DNA of 20,512 nucleotides, from the NCBI GenBank assembly GCA_964427535.1, contig CAYRVF010000095.1, forward strand, positions 1 to 20,512, read 5' to 3'. The notes beneath the pieces were generated by a model, which saw only the letters and a program-made list of their open reading frames with translations, made no database searches and was not told where the DNA came from. The position numbers and the translations under genes are program-made. Below are positions 6,537 to 14,686 of the stretch, in pieces (the first letter of the stretch is position 1; each line of letters opens with the position of its first letter). This DNA is from CAYRVF01 sp964427535. GTDB lineage: Bacteria; Chloroflexota; Ktedonobacteria; Ktedonobacterales; JADMIN01.

Positions 6537-7103
6537 ATGGCTGCCGATGGCACGCCGGAGCTCGCCGCCATTCGCTGTGGTGAAGCCATTGCCCGCATTC
6601 GCACATCTCGTGGGTGGTCGCGCGCGCAATTGCTGCTCCGGCTCTTCAACGAGCTTCCTACATCCGATCCAACCTATCTGAGCCTCAGCGAAACCTGGCT
6701 TGCGCGCCTCGAAAACGGCCGCATGGTCAAGATTCCGCGCCAGACCGTCGAAGCCCTTTGCCGCGCGCTGCACTGCTCGCCCGCCGAGCGGGCGCATGTG
6801 CTGCTCTGGGCGGACCGCAACGTGCTCGCACACTGTGCCGACGACGAGCCCGACCTCGCCGCCGAGGTGCTCACTTCCGTGATGGACCAGATCTATCGCG
6901 AGGCACGCGACGTGCTCGGCTCGCTCGTGCGGCAACGCGCGTTTCAGTCTGAGAACGGCATGCTTGACGAGATCGACGAGTGCGGTGTCGTCGCCGCCGT
7001 GCTCGACTCGCTGATTGCCCGCAAGGCTGGCTCGGACGCGCTCGCCACGGGCACCACACACGCCGCCCAGGAGCGGCGCCAGCTTCCGCAGCCCGTTCAC
7101 TAG
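6537..7103 (+). CDS. XRE-family helix-turn-helix regulator
   Basis: A 188-residue protein with an N-terminal XRE/Cro-type domain at about residues 15-80: GEAIARIRTSRGWSRAQL, then a helix pair ending in SETWLARLENGR (a typical recognition-helix tail), then TVEALCRALHCSPAERAHVLL. There is a roughly 10-residue extension between the second and third helices (FNELPTSDPTYLS). Residues 95-188 are helical and unassigned. They contain C100, C149 and a long acidic stretch and could be a sensor or oligomerisation part. The start at 6537 is chosen for its strong AGGAGGT (6524-6530), 6 nt upstream; an in-frame ATG 69 nt earlier has no such site. It is followed 88 nt later by the GNAT gene. The target is unknown; the palindrome at 6199-6216 is a candidate site. 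Confidence 0.85.
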   Translation: MAADGTPELAAIRCGEAIARIRTSRGWSRAQLLLRLFNELPTSDPTYLSLSETWLARLENGRMVKIPRQTVEALCRALHCSPAERAHVLLWADRNVLAHCADDEPDLAAEVLTSVMDQIYREARDVLGSLVRQRAFQSENGMLDEIDECGVVAAVLDSLIARKAGSDALATGTTHAAQERRQLPQPVH

Positions 7104-7191
7104 CGCACAAGCGCATCCGTTCACACAGGTCCGCCGTGCCGCGTCACTTCCATCACGCTCTGGCGAGACAGCCCATATACAGGAGAGACCG

Positions 7192-8190
7192 ATGACCTCG
7201 CGACTACCCTCCGGCTACACGCCGCGCCCGGCGACGTTGGCAGATCTCGACGCGGTCGCGCGCCTGATCGAGTTGCACGAGATCGCCGAGTTTGGCGCGC
7301 CGGAGTGGACCAGAGACGACATCGCCAAGGACTGGCAGTTCCCCGGCTTCTCGCTGGAGACCGATTCACTGGTGGTCAGCGCGGCCGATGGCACGCTCGC
7401 CGCCTACGCTTCCGTCTTCGACACGCAGCATATCCATATCTACGGCGAGATGTGTCTGCATCCCGCGCACGACCCCGAGACGCTTCGCGCGTACGTCGTC
7501 CAGTGGATCGAACGCCGCGCCCGCGAGATCGAGCCTCTTGCCGAGCCCGGTGTCCGCGTCTCGCTGATCATATTGTCCGTGAACAGCGAGAATGCCGCCG
7601 CGGGACAGACGCTGCGCGATCAGGGATTTGCTCGTATCCGCACGTTCTGGCGCATGCGCATCGACATGACCACGCCCCCACCCGCGCCCGAGTGGCCCGA
7701 GGGCATCACCGTGCGCACGCGCGCCCGCGAAACTGACGACTACGCCACCTACGAGGTCGACGAGGAGGCCTTCTCAGACCACTTCGGCCATCTGCCCACG
7801 CCTTTCGAGGAATGGCAACGGCTCGTCGCGCTCGACGGGGACGACCCCACCCTCTGGTTCCTGGCCGGCGAGAACGATCAGGTCGGTGGCATCGCGCTCT
7901 GCTCGGTTCGGGGCGAGACTGGCTGGGTCGACACCCTCGCGGTGCGGCGCGCGTTCCGGCGGCGTGGTCTCGGCCTTGCGCTGCTCCGCCATGCGTTCGG
8001 CGAGTTCTATCGCCGGTCTATCCGCAGTGTCGTACTCGGCGTAGATGCCAGCAACTTGACCGGTGCTACTCGCCTCTACGAGCGTGCGGGCATGCACGTA
8101 AGCCGCCGCTTCGATCGCTATGAGAAAGAGCTGCGTGCCGGTCACGAGCGCGGCACCCTCTCCCTCGCCAGCGCCACTCAGTCAGCATAG
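7192..8190 (+). CDS. Tandem GNAT-fold N-acetyltransferase
   Basis: A 332-residue protein with two GNAT folds. The N-terminal copy (about 10-160) keeps the fold but lacks a clear acetyl-CoA loop. The C-terminal copy (about 172-315) has the canonical strand 4-helix 3 signature VDTLAVRRAFRRRGLG with pyrophosphate loop R256-R257-R258-G259-L260-G261, then VDASNLTGATRLYERAGM with the usual Asn288 and Tyr296. Two-fold GNATs of this size include mycothiol synthase MshD and many uncharacterised enzymes in which only one half is active; specific identity with MshD is not supported here. The acceptor substrate is unknown. AGGAGAG (7181-7187) lies 4 nt before the ATG. It is probably co-transcribed with the XRE gene before it and the hydrolase 83 nt after it. 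Confidence 0.88.
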   Translation: MTSRLPSGYTPRPATLADLDAVARLIELHEIAEFGAPEWTRDDIAKDWQFPGFSLETDSLVVSAADGTLAAYASVFDTQHIHIYGEMCLHPAHDPETLRAYVVQWIERRAREIEPLAEPGVRVSLIILSVNSENAAAGQTLRDQGFARIRTFWRMRIDMTTPPPAPEWPEGITVRTRARETDDYATYEVDEEAFSDHFGHLPTPFEEWQRLVALDGDDPTLWFLAGENDQVGGIALCSVRGETGWVDTLAVRRAFRRRGLGLALLRHAFGEFYRRSIRSVVLGVDASNLTGATRLYERAGMHVSRRFDRYEKELRAGHERGTLSLASATQSA

Positions 8191-8273
8191 AGCTGAGATC
8201 GACCAGCAGTGACTGGCGTAGACCATCAGCCGCTGTGCCGCATCCGTCTGTCGGCGACCGAGAAGGAAGATAC

Positions 8274-9101
8274 ATGCGTCTCACACACCACGACACCGTG
8301 ATCGTGCCGGGAGCACAGCTCACCTATGAGCGACGTGGCTCCGGCCCCGTGCTGCTCCTGATCGCCGGGGGCAGTGGCAATGGCAGCGCGTTTGCCGGTA
8401 TCGCCAGCCTCCTCGCCGATCGGTACACCGTCGTCACTTACGATCGCCGTGGGGCCGGGAAGAGTCCGCTCGACGACCCGCGTGCCGACAGAAGCATAGA
8501 GCGGCATGGTGACGATGCCCACGCGCTGCTACGCACACTCACGACGGAACCTGCGTACGTCTTTGGCAGCAGCGCGGGTGGTCTCGTCGGGCTGGATCTG
8601 GTCGCTCGCTTCCCGGAACAGGTGCGCCTCCTGGTCGCGCATGAGCCGACAGTCCCGGGCGTGTTCCCCGCGTTCGACCAGTCACAGGAGCACCATCTGG
8701 AGACCTTTCGCCAGGAAGGTGCGCTGGCCGCGATCATGGAGATGACGGCAGCGAATGGCGGGGCCGATGACGAGTGGGAAGCGGATGTCGAGCTTCCGCC
8801 ACCCGACCCCCAAGCGGCTGCCGCCAGCGCCGTGATGCTCTTCACGTACACCGTACCAGCCATCCTCCGCTATCGCCTCGACCTGCCTACCCTCACAGAC
8901 GCATCCAGCAAGATTGCGCTGGCTAGCGGACATGTAGGACGCGAGCGACACACCCTAGTATACGGGTGTACCGCCGCCCTAGCGGAGCGCCTGGGCACTG
9001 ACCTCATCACGTTTCCCGGCAACCACACGGGCTGCATCAGTCGTCCCCGCGCATTCGCCCGTCGCCTCGATGAGGTACTCGGTGCAGAGCCTGTCTCGTA
9101 G
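8274..9101 (+). CDS. Alpha/beta-hydrolase fold protein
   Basis: A 275-residue cytosolic alpha/beta hydrolase. After the first strands comes LLLIAGGSGNG (27-37), an oxyanion-hole-type loop. YDRRGAGKS (56-64) is the usual strand-helix turn. The nucleophile elbow is G98-S99-S100-A101-G102 with Ser100 the likely nucleophile, and His251 (FPGNHTG) is the likely catalytic base; the acid is probably around residues 215-225 or in the cap. Substrate cannot be told: this branch includes esterases, haloperoxidase-like and dienelactone-type enzymes. The start is set by AAGGAAG (8263-8269) before the ATG; a 13-codon-longer in-frame start lacks a ribosome site. A 7-bp stem-loop (CGAGGTG/CACCTCG, 9116-9140) follows the stop. 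It is the last gene of the XRE-GNAT-hydrolase run. Confidence 0.88.
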   Translation: MRLTHHDTVIVPGAQLTYERRGSGPVLLLIAGGSGNGSAFAGIASLLADRYTVVTYDRRGAGKSPLDDPRADRSIERHGDDAHALLRTLTTEPAYVFGSSAGGLVGLDLVARFPEQVRLLVAHEPTVPGVFPAFDQSQEHHLETFRQEGALAAIMEMTAANGGADDEWEADVELPPPDPQAAAASAVMLFTYTVPAILRYRLDLPTLTDASSKIALASGHVGRERHTLVYGCTAALAERLGTDLITFPGNHTGCISRPRAFARRLDEVLGAEPVS

Positions 9102-9115
9102 CGCGCTGGCTTCGG

Positions 9116-9140
9116 CGAGGTGACGACGCATCACACCTCG
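9116..9140 (+). terminator. Stem-loop after hydrolase gene, no U-tract
   Basis: CGAGGTG (9116-9122) and CACCTCG (9134-9140) form a 7-bp stem with an 11-nt loop, starting 14 nt after the stop codon. No T run follows, so it is at best a weak or factor-assisted terminator. Confidence 0.35.
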
Positions 9141-9168
9141 ATCCTGGCCACGCACGCCCGACCTGCGG

Positions 9169-9213
9169 CCCCTTCCCTCAAGAGACGGGGGGAGGGGGTG
9201 AGGTTCTGCCCGC
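9169..9213 (+). repeat. Dispersed hairpin repeat, family B, copy 4, overlapping a gene end
   Basis: CCCCTTCCCTCAAGAGACGG with a decayed right arm, then the tail GAGGGGGTGAGGTTCTG. On the minus strand this copy encodes the last eight or so residues (RTSPPPPVS) and the TGA stop of the glycosyltransferase, so the repeat has become part of the coding sequence. Confidence 0.75.
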
Positions 9214-10656
9214 CTCCACCACCTGCGCAATTGTCTCCAGCTCGCGGCGCACCTGTGTGAAGACGAGCGCATGCTCGGTGACGCGATCCTGCGCGTTGCG
9301 TCCCCATATGTCCCATGCATGCTCGTCCACGAGCATCTCGCCGAGCGTCGTGGCAATCTCTTCGGTATCTTGCGGGTTCCGCACGAGTCGCCCATCCTCA
9401 CCATCGCGCACCTGCGCCCGGATGCCGCCGACTGCCGAGCCGAGTATCGGGCATACCTTCCACATCGCCTCCGTAACCGTCAGCCCGAAGCCCTCTTGCA
9501 ATGAGTTCTGCGCGACGATCGTGGCACATCGCTGCAGCGCGTTCACCATCAGCGCGTTCTCGCGCGGATTCGTCGTCGGCAGCGTCACGAGGGCAACGTC
9601 GCGCCGCACATCCTCTTCCAGGCCGAGCCAGAGACGCCCGATCTCCTCCATCACCAGATGCGCCTCGGGGTCATCCTTCACACCCGCGGGGTCTGGTCCG
9701 GCGAGCACCAGCCGCACGAGGTCGAGCACCTCGCCATGTCGAGCGGACTGCTGCCGCTGGCGCCGCTCGCGTTTGAGACGGGCGAAGCCTTCCAGCAGTG
9801 GCGCGAAACCTTTCAGGCGATCCCAGCGCGAGACTTGCAGCACAATCGGATGGTAGAGGAGTTCCAGATCATCGGGCTGTGTCGCGGGCGCGAGCGAGCC
9901 ACCCGGCTGGAGGCGCGACGCGGGTGCCACGAACGATCCATTGATCGTCGAGCCTGGCGCGCCGGCCAGCTTCGCGCTCACCAGCGTGCCTGTCAGAGTG
10001 TGCGTCGAGAGCTCGCGGTTTTTCTCCGTCAGCGGATTGATGCCCGGATATATCACCGTCGCACGGTTGCTCAGAAACGAGGGGATGTACTCTGGCAGCG
10101 AGAAAATCGCACGATCATAGACCTCCGCCCACGGTCTGAGGAAAGTCCACGCCGCGCGTGTGGCTGGGGTATGCTCCGCCAATCCGATGTGACAGCGCCA
10201 GATCGACTGGCAATGCTGGTCCCGCGCGAGCACCGCCCCAACTCCGAGCGGTTGTGGGTCATGTGCATACACCACGTCCTCAGGTCGCACAAACCCGCGG
10301 AGCTCATCCGCAAGGTGCCGGCTGACTGATTCGTACAGCGCCACATCATCGACGGAAAGGTCGGGTGTGCCAGCGCCATGCAGCAGATTGTGGATGCGCT
10401 TGGTCAGCTCGAAGAAGCGCGCGTCCTCGGGCACGATCACGGCCCACTGCACGCGTACGCCCACCTGCCGCAGAAATGATACTCCCGACTGCAGCAACTC
10501 AGCCACGCCGCCGCCCTCGGCCGTCGAGCTGAGCATCCAGACCGTGCGGTTGCCGATCGCCGGAACCGCCCTTGTCGCCGCCGCGCGCAGCTCTCGCACC
10601 GACGACTTGAGGTAGATGTACTTTTCGCTCTCGTCCAGCGTGTGCCCAACCGGAAC
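9178..10656 (-). CDS. GT4 glycosyltransferase, trehalose synthase TreT-like (5' end lost in gap)
   Basis: 492 residues are visible; the start lies in or beyond the N gap. The order of motifs follows the TreT (trehalose glycosyltransferring synthase) branch of GT4: WMLSSTAEGGGVAELLQSGV near the front, FFELTKRIHNLLHG, VVYAHDPQPLGVGA, IWRCHIGLAEHTP with FLRPWAEVYD, VLQVSRWDRLKGF, LVLAGPDP, and the catalytic E-x7-E in LQEGFGLTVTEAMWK. TreT makes trehalose from NDP-glucose and glucose; related enzymes transfer to other acceptors, so the product is not certain. A segment of about 50 residues rich in Ala, Gly and Pro before VLQVSRWD seems to be an insertion relative to archaeal TreT. The C-terminus runs into repeat B4. 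Two HAD phosphatases lie on the other side of the gap, suggesting a sugar-phosphate context. Confidence 0.85.
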   Translation of the reverse strand, partial: VPVGHTLDESEKYIYLKSSVRELRAAATRAVPAIGNRTVWMLSSTAEGGGVAELLQSGVSFLRQVGVRVQWAVIVPEDARFFELTKRIHNLLHGAGTPDLSVDDVALYESVSRHLADELRGFVRPEDVVYAHDPQPLGVGAVLARDQHCQSIWRCHIGLAEHTPATRAAWTFLRPWAEVYDRAIFSLPEYIPSFLSNRATVIYPGINPLTEKNRELSTHTLTGTLVSAKLAGAPGSTINGSFVAPASRLQPGGSLAPATQPDDLELLYHPIVLQVSRWDRLKGFAPLLEGFARLKRERRQRQQSARHGEVLDLVRLVLAGPDPAGVKDDPEAHLVMEEIGRLWLGLEEDVRRDVALVTLPTTNPRENALMVNALQRCATIVAQNSLQEGFGLTVTEAMWKVCPILGSAVGGIRAQVRDGEDGRLVRNPQDTEEIATTLGEMLVDEHAWDIWGRNAQDRVTEHALVFTQVRRELETIAQVVEAGRTSPPPPVS

Positions 10657-10756
10657 NNNNNNNNNNNNNNNNNNNNNNNNNNNNNNNNNNNNNNNNNNNN
10701 NNNNNNNNNNNNNNNNNNNNNNNNNNNNNNNNNNNNNNNNNNNNNNNNNNNNNNNN
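10657..10756. other. Assembly gap (100 N)
   Basis: Exactly 100 N, the usual placeholder for a gap of unknown length. Reading frames drawn across it are meaningless. It hides the start of the glycosyltransferase and any shared promoter. Confidence 0.98.
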
Positions 10757-10905
10757 CTGAGTGCGTCGACGCCAGACACGAGACCACCCACGCACATCGC
10801 CAGGTTGTCATCCCCTCTGGACGCCCGAGGCACGGCGGTGTAGCATGAGTGCCGAATGACGTGTGAGATGCGACGACTCAGCGTAACGGACGCCGGGAGG
10901 ACCCG

Positions 10906-11688
10906 ATGACCATAGGTGACGAGACGGCTCCCATTGAGACCTTCCTCATGGACATGGATGGCGTGCTGGTGCGTGGGTCTCAGGTGGTCCCCGGCGCCGA
11001 TGAGTTCATCGCGCGTCTGCGTGAGGCCGGTCGTCCATTTCTGATTCTCACCAACAACTCGCTCTACACGCCGCGCGATCTCCAGAGCCGCCTGCGCCAC
11101 AATGGGCTGCACGTCGAGACTGACGAACTGTGGACCTCTGCGCTGGCCACCGCGCAATTTCTGCACTCACAGAAGCCTGGCGGCTCTGCCTTCGTCATCG
11201 GCGAGGCGGGCCTCACCACCGCGCTGCATGGCGCGGGCTACACGCTCACCGACGTCCAGCCCGATTACGTCGTGGTCGGCGAAACCACTACCTACAGCTT
11301 CCAGCGGCTCACGCAGGCCACCCGTCTCATTCTCGGCGGTGCGCGCTTCATCGCTACAAACCCCGACGTCAACGGCCCTGGCGATGGAGGTCTGCTCCCC
11401 GCGACGGGCGCGCTGGCCGCGCTGCTCTCAGCGGCAACCGGAGTCAAGCCCTACTTCATTGGCAAGCCGAATCCGCTCATGATGCGCGCCGCCCTGCGCC
11501 AGCTCAACGGTCACTCTGAGACCTCCGTCATGATCGGTGACCGCATGGATACCGATATCGTCGCCGGCACTGAGGCCGGCATGCGAACCATCCTCGTGCT
11601 GACTGGCGTCACGCGCCGCGACCAGGTCGACCGTTTCCCCTACCGCCCCTGGCGCATCGTCGAGTCGGTCGCCGACATCGTCCCGTAG
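10906..11688 (+). CDS. HAD-IIA sugar-phosphatase-like hydrolase (NagD family)
   Basis: A 260-residue haloacid dehalogenase-fold phosphatase of subclass IIA. Motif I is D16-M-D18-G-V-L (nucleophile D16), motif II is T49-N50-N51, motif III is K187 in GKPNP, and motif IV is GDRMDTD (211-217). A C2-type cap lies between motifs II and III (about 80-180). The family includes NagD (nucleotide phosphatase), p-nitrophenyl phosphatases and phosphoglycolate phosphatases; the substrate is not predictable from these motifs. GGGAGG (10895-10900) lies 5 nt before the ATG. The 149 nt between the gap and this gene hold its 5' region; I see no strong promoter there. It is divergent from the glycosyltransferase and precedes another HAD-containing gene. 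Confidence 0.92.
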   Translation: MTIGDETAPIETFLMDMDGVLVRGSQVVPGADEFIARLREAGRPFLILTNNSLYTPRDLQSRLRHNGLHVETDELWTSALATAQFLHSQKPGGSAFVIGEAGLTTALHGAGYTLTDVQPDYVVVGETTTYSFQRLTQATRLILGGARFIATNPDVNGPGDGGLLPATGALAALLSAATGVKPYFIGKPNPLMMRAALRQLNGHSETSVMIGDRMDTDIVAGTEAGMRTILVLTGVTRRDQVDRFPYRPWRIVESVADIVP

Positions 11689-11709
11689 CATCGGCAGATG
11701 CCCCATACT

Positions 11710-11865
11710 ATGCGGTACGAGCGGTCACGCCAGCGTGCCCCTCGCGGACGATGGCATATCTTCTGCAAGCTCTCCGGGCGTTTCATCCAGGGAAGCGTCC
11801 CACTCGACCAGAGCCGGACGGACAACACAAGCGCACCCGTGATCCGGGCGGCGCTCTCACCCTGA
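11710..11865 (+). CDS. Possible 51-aa ORF between the two HAD genes (doubtful)
   Basis: An ATG-TGA frame of 51 codons (MRYERSRQRAPRGRW... ending RAALSP) occupies most of the 221-nt gap between the HAD-IIA gene and the fusion gene. It is basic, has one Cys, and shows no recognisable domain. No ribosome-binding site precedes it. In GC-rich DNA such frames arise by chance. Apart from it I see nothing clear in this gap. Confidence 0.15.
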   Translation: MRYERSRQRAPRGRWHIFCKLSGRFIQGSVPLDQSRTDNTSAPVIRAALSP

Positions 11866-11909
11866 TGTTTTTCGCAGGCGAATAGCGGCGGCGAACGAGG
11901 CGCAGTAGC

Positions 11910-13685
11910 ATGTTTCCTTTGCGGTTTCTGGCCCTCGCCACGGATTACGATGGCACGCTCGCAACGGACGGCGTGGTGAGCGGCGAGGTCGTCGACGCGC
12001 TCGAACGCCTCGTGGCGTCGGGCCGCAAGCTGATTCTGGTGACCGGCCGCGAGCTAGAAGACCTCGAGCGCGCCTTTCCGCGAGTTGACCTCTTCCACCG
12101 TGTGGTCGCCGAGAATGGCGCGCTGCTGTATCACCCTGCTACGCGCGACGAGCGCCCGCTGGCTGAGCCGCCTCCGAAGGCGTTCGTCCAGGAGCTGCGT
12201 GCGCGCGGCGTGCACCCCCTCTCTGTGGGGCGCTCCATAGTGGCCACCTGGGAACCCAACGAGACGATCGTGCTGGAGGTGATCCGCGCGCTGGGGCTGG
12301 AGATGGAGGTCGTCTTCAACAAGGGCGCCGTCATGGTGCTGCCGGCGGGCGTCAACAAAGGGACGGGGCTTGCCGCCGCGCTCGACGACTTGGACCTCTC
12401 GCCGCACAACACCATGGGAGTGGGCGACGCCGAGAACGACCATGCCTTTCTCGCCCGCTGCGAGTGCGCGGTGGCCGTGGCCAACGCCTTGCCCGTGGTG
12501 AAAGAGCGTGCCGACATCACGACGCGTGGTGCCCGGGGCGCGGGCGTGGCCGAGATCATCGACCGCCTGATCGCCGACGACCTGCGCGACGAGACCGCGC
12601 ACCTGCGGCGTCGTGATCTCCCCATCGGCACCCGGAGCAGCGACGGGAGCACCGTGATTCTCCCTCCCTTCGGCGTGAAGGTGCTGATCGCTGGCCCCTC
12701 GGGTAGTGGCAAGTCCACACTCGCCACTGGTTTCCTTGAGGAGGTGGCCGAGCGAGGATACCAGCAGTGCATCATCGATCCTGAAGGGGATTATGCCCAG
12801 CTCACCGACGCAATCTCGCTCGGTACCCCTGAGCGCGTGCCCACCCTGGACGAGGCGCTGCAGGTGCTGGAGCACCCTGACGTACAGGTCGCCCTGAATC
12901 TGCTGGGGATCTCGATCGAGGACCGTCCCGCCTACTTTGCCAAAACGCTCGCGGGCCTGCTGCCGCTTGCGTCGCGGAGCGGCCGGCCACACTGGCTGGT
13001 GGTGGACGAGGCCCACCACGTGCTGCCCGCCGGAACGGAGCCCGAGTCTGTGGACCTCCTGCAAGAGGTGCCTGCGCTCCTCCTCATCACCATACATCCC
13101 GAGCGTCTCGCTGCCGCGGTCCTTGACCAGGTGGACGTGCTCATTGCGGTCGGCGATGCGCCCTTCGAGACGTTGCGCGCGTTCGGCGAGGTCGTCGGCC
13201 AGGCGGTCCCACCGTTGACCGACCGCCCGGTCGCGAAGAAGCCGGGAAGCGGCGGCGCGGAGGGAACTGCTGACGCGCCGATGCGGCCAGGGGAGGCGCT
13301 CGTCTGGTTCCGTCGCACCGACGCGGTGCCAGTCCGCATACAGGGGGTTGCGTCACACGTGGAACGCTCGCGCCACAAGCGCAAGTACGCGCAGGGCGAT
13401 CTGGGCGAAGACAAGAGTTTCTATTTCCGGGGGCCTGACGATCGGCTCCACTTGCGTGCCCAGAACCTCACGCTCTTCGCCCAGTTGGCAGACGGCGTGG
13501 ACGACGACACCTGGCTGTATCACTTACATCGTGGCGACTACGCGCGCTGGTTTGCCGAGGCGATCAAGGATGACGACCTGGCGGCGGTCGCGCGCCAGAT
13601 CGAGCGGCAAACGGGACTGAGCGCGGCCGAAGGTCGTGCGCGCGTGCGCAAGGCCATCGAGCGAACCTACACCTCATCTGCCTAA
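11910..13685 (+). CDS. Fusion: HAD-IIB sugar-phosphatase-like domain + HerA-like P-loop ATPase
   Basis: A 591-residue two-enzyme protein. Residues 1-225 form a HAD-IIB (Cof/sucrose-phosphatase-like) hydrolase: motif I TDYDGT (D12, D14), motif II T45 in LVTGR, a cap at about 90-145, K150 (motif III) and GDAEND (172-177, motif IV). Residues 250-435 form a P-loop ATPase with Walker A GPSGSGKST (262-270), IIDPEGDY (288-295, typical of HerA/FtsK/DUF87-like ATPases), Walker B LVVDEAHH (363-370) and a polar sensor-like LLITIHPERL (391-400). A linker of low complexity follows (440-460). A C-terminal helical domain (about 500-590: SFYFRGPDDRLHLRAQNL, HLHRGDYARWFAEAIKDDDL) resembles a small module seen beside phosphatases and kinases, but I cannot name it firmly. 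Start: GAGG (11897-11900), 9 nt before the ATG. No DNA-binding HerA barrel is present. Confidence 0.85.
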   Translation: MFPLRFLALATDYDGTLATDGVVSGEVVDALERLVASGRKLILVTGRELEDLERAFPRVDLFHRVVAENGALLYHPATRDERPLAEPPPKAFVQELRARGVHPLSVGRSIVATWEPNETIVLEVIRALGLEMEVVFNKGAVMVLPAGVNKGTGLAAALDDLDLSPHNTMGVGDAENDHAFLARCECAVAVANALPVVKERADITTRGARGAGVAEIIDRLIADDLRDETAHLRRRDLPIGTRSSDGSTVILPPFGVKVLIAGPSGSGKSTLATGFLEEVAERGYQQCIIDPEGDYAQLTDAISLGTPERVPTLDEALQVLEHPDVQVALNLLGISIEDRPAYFAKTLAGLLPLASRSGRPHWLVVDEAHHVLPAGTEPESVDLLQEVPALLLITIHPERLAAAVLDQVDVLIAVGDAPFETLRAFGEVVGQAVPPLTDRPVAKKPGSGGAEGTADAPMRPGEALVWFRRTDAVPVRIQGVASHVERSRHKRKYAQGDLGEDKSFYFRGPDDRLHLRAQNLTLFAQLADGVDDDTWLYHLHRGDYARWFAEAIKDDDLAAVARQIERQTGLSAAEGRARVRKAIERTYTSSA

Positions 13686-13908
13686 AGCGGTAACGCCTCT
13701 CCGACGACTGCGCGCATGTGCTGGTAAACACTCCCCTATGGCAGAGGTGGCCTGGCCTCGGCTTTGCTATATGCTGCTGGCGAGTGCGACGATCACAGGA
13801 AAAGGCCGGGTTTCGGGACCTCGCCATCAGACGCCAGCGCCGTCTGCACGCTCCGCCTCCGCGCGGCGTCGCACCATTCTCTGGCGCTGACGAAAGGACA
13901 ACAGCGCG

Positions 13909-14541
13909 ATGGAGGTATTCCCTGGGCCGCTCCCACCCGACGAGGACGACGCGGCCTGGGCAGAGCTCCCAACAGACCCTGAGCTGCCCGTCGTCTGGCC
14001 AGTGCAGCCGGGAATCGATGAACCGCTCGCGCGTCCCTACGTGCCGGTGTACCGTCCCGTGCGCCCGCGGACCCCGCATGTCGCGGAAGCGTCAATCATC
14101 TCGCGGCTGAACGGAAGCTTCGCCGTGCTCGCCTTCGCGGTCGTGCTGCTGGCGATCGCGCTTGGCGTCCTGAGCAACGTGCTCATCAACTCGAACGGTC
14201 AGATACAGAGCCCCAACGACACGCCTATCCAGGGCGCTCCTGCACCCATTTCCTCCGCGTCGGCCTCACCGTCCGCGCCATCCGCTTCGCCCAGCGCCTC
14301 GCCCAGCGCCACGACCGTGCCGACAGCCACCGCGACCCCGGCGCCACTGAAAACCGCCACGCCGGCGCCCACGCCAACGCGCACCCCGCTGCCGCCGATC
14401 GAGCCGACGTTTTTTCCGACGCCCACACCGTCGCCGGTTCCAACTGACAGTCCCACGCCGCCGAGCAACTGGTTCCCGCCCCAGCCTCCACCGGATGGTC
14501 CGCCGCCCAGCGCGACTCCCGGCGCATCATTCTATCCGTAA
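13909..14541 (+). CDS. Membrane-anchored Pro/Thr/Ser-rich protein, unknown function
   Basis: A 210-residue protein with no recognised domain. Residues 1-65 are acidic then proline-rich and probably cytoplasmic. Residues 71-94 (FAVLAFAVVLLAIALGVLSNVLI) form one membrane helix. Residues 95-210 are low complexity: SASPSAPSASPSASPS runs, then TPAPTPTRTP and PTPTPSPVPT repeats, ending in a Pro/Gly-rich tail. Such a tail is typical of exported, often glycosylated stalks in Chloroflexota and Actinobacteria. It has no signal-peptidase site, so it likely stays anchored with the rich tail outside. AAAGGA (13893-13898) lies 10 nt before the ATG. The 223-nt gap upstream contains a TGCTATATG extended -10-like sequence (13765-13773). 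It may act in wall or surface attachment; that is a guess. Confidence 0.7.
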   Translation: MEVFPGPLPPDEDDAAWAELPTDPELPVVWPVQPGIDEPLARPYVPVYRPVRPRTPHVAEASIISRLNGSFAVLAFAVVLLAIALGVLSNVLINSNGQIQSPNDTPIQGAPAPISSASASPSAPSASPSASPSATTVPTATATPAPLKTATPAPTPTRTPLPPIEPTFFPTPTPSPVPTDSPTPPSNWFPPQPPPDGPPPSATPGASFYP

Positions 14542-14677
14542 TGCGTGACGTGGCGCTCCAACCCGCATGCCGCCTTGCTGCTCACATTCGGGCGGGGTCG
14601 CGCGCTGTGGCATGTAATCGAGCTTGCTTCCAAATGCCCAGAGGTGGTCCCTGTCACATTCTGTGGAGTGGTGGTTC

Positions 14678-14686
14678 TGGTATAGT
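14678..14686 (+). promoter_or_regulatory. Extended -10 promoter before MFS gene
   Basis: TGGTATAGT gives an extended -10 (TG-G-TATAGT). It lies 124 nt before the chosen GTG start and inside the longer open frame that runs back to 14624, which argues for the later start. The rest of the 268-nt gap 14542-14809 holds nothing else I can name. Confidence 0.45.

Noticed and set aside
6279..7124. A 281-codon minus-strand frame over the XRE gene and its leader.
   Set aside because: Antisense to a gene with clear HTH domain and ribosome site; no recognisable domain.
7192..9101. GNAT plus PIG-L as a mycothiol pathway (MshD/MshB).
   Set aside because: The GNAT is only generally two-domained like MshD, the PIG-L gene is 10 kb away, and no MshA or MshC gene is present.
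9178..11166. A 662-residue minus-strand frame running through the N gap.
   Set aside because: The 100 N are a placeholder of unknown length, and the part right of the gap is antisense to the HAD-IIA gene. Only 9178-10656 is supported as glycosyltransferase.
12054..13097. A 347-codon minus-strand frame.
   Set aside because: Antisense to the HAD-ATPase fusion whose motifs are in the plus frame; His/Gly/Arg-rich composition of a shadow.
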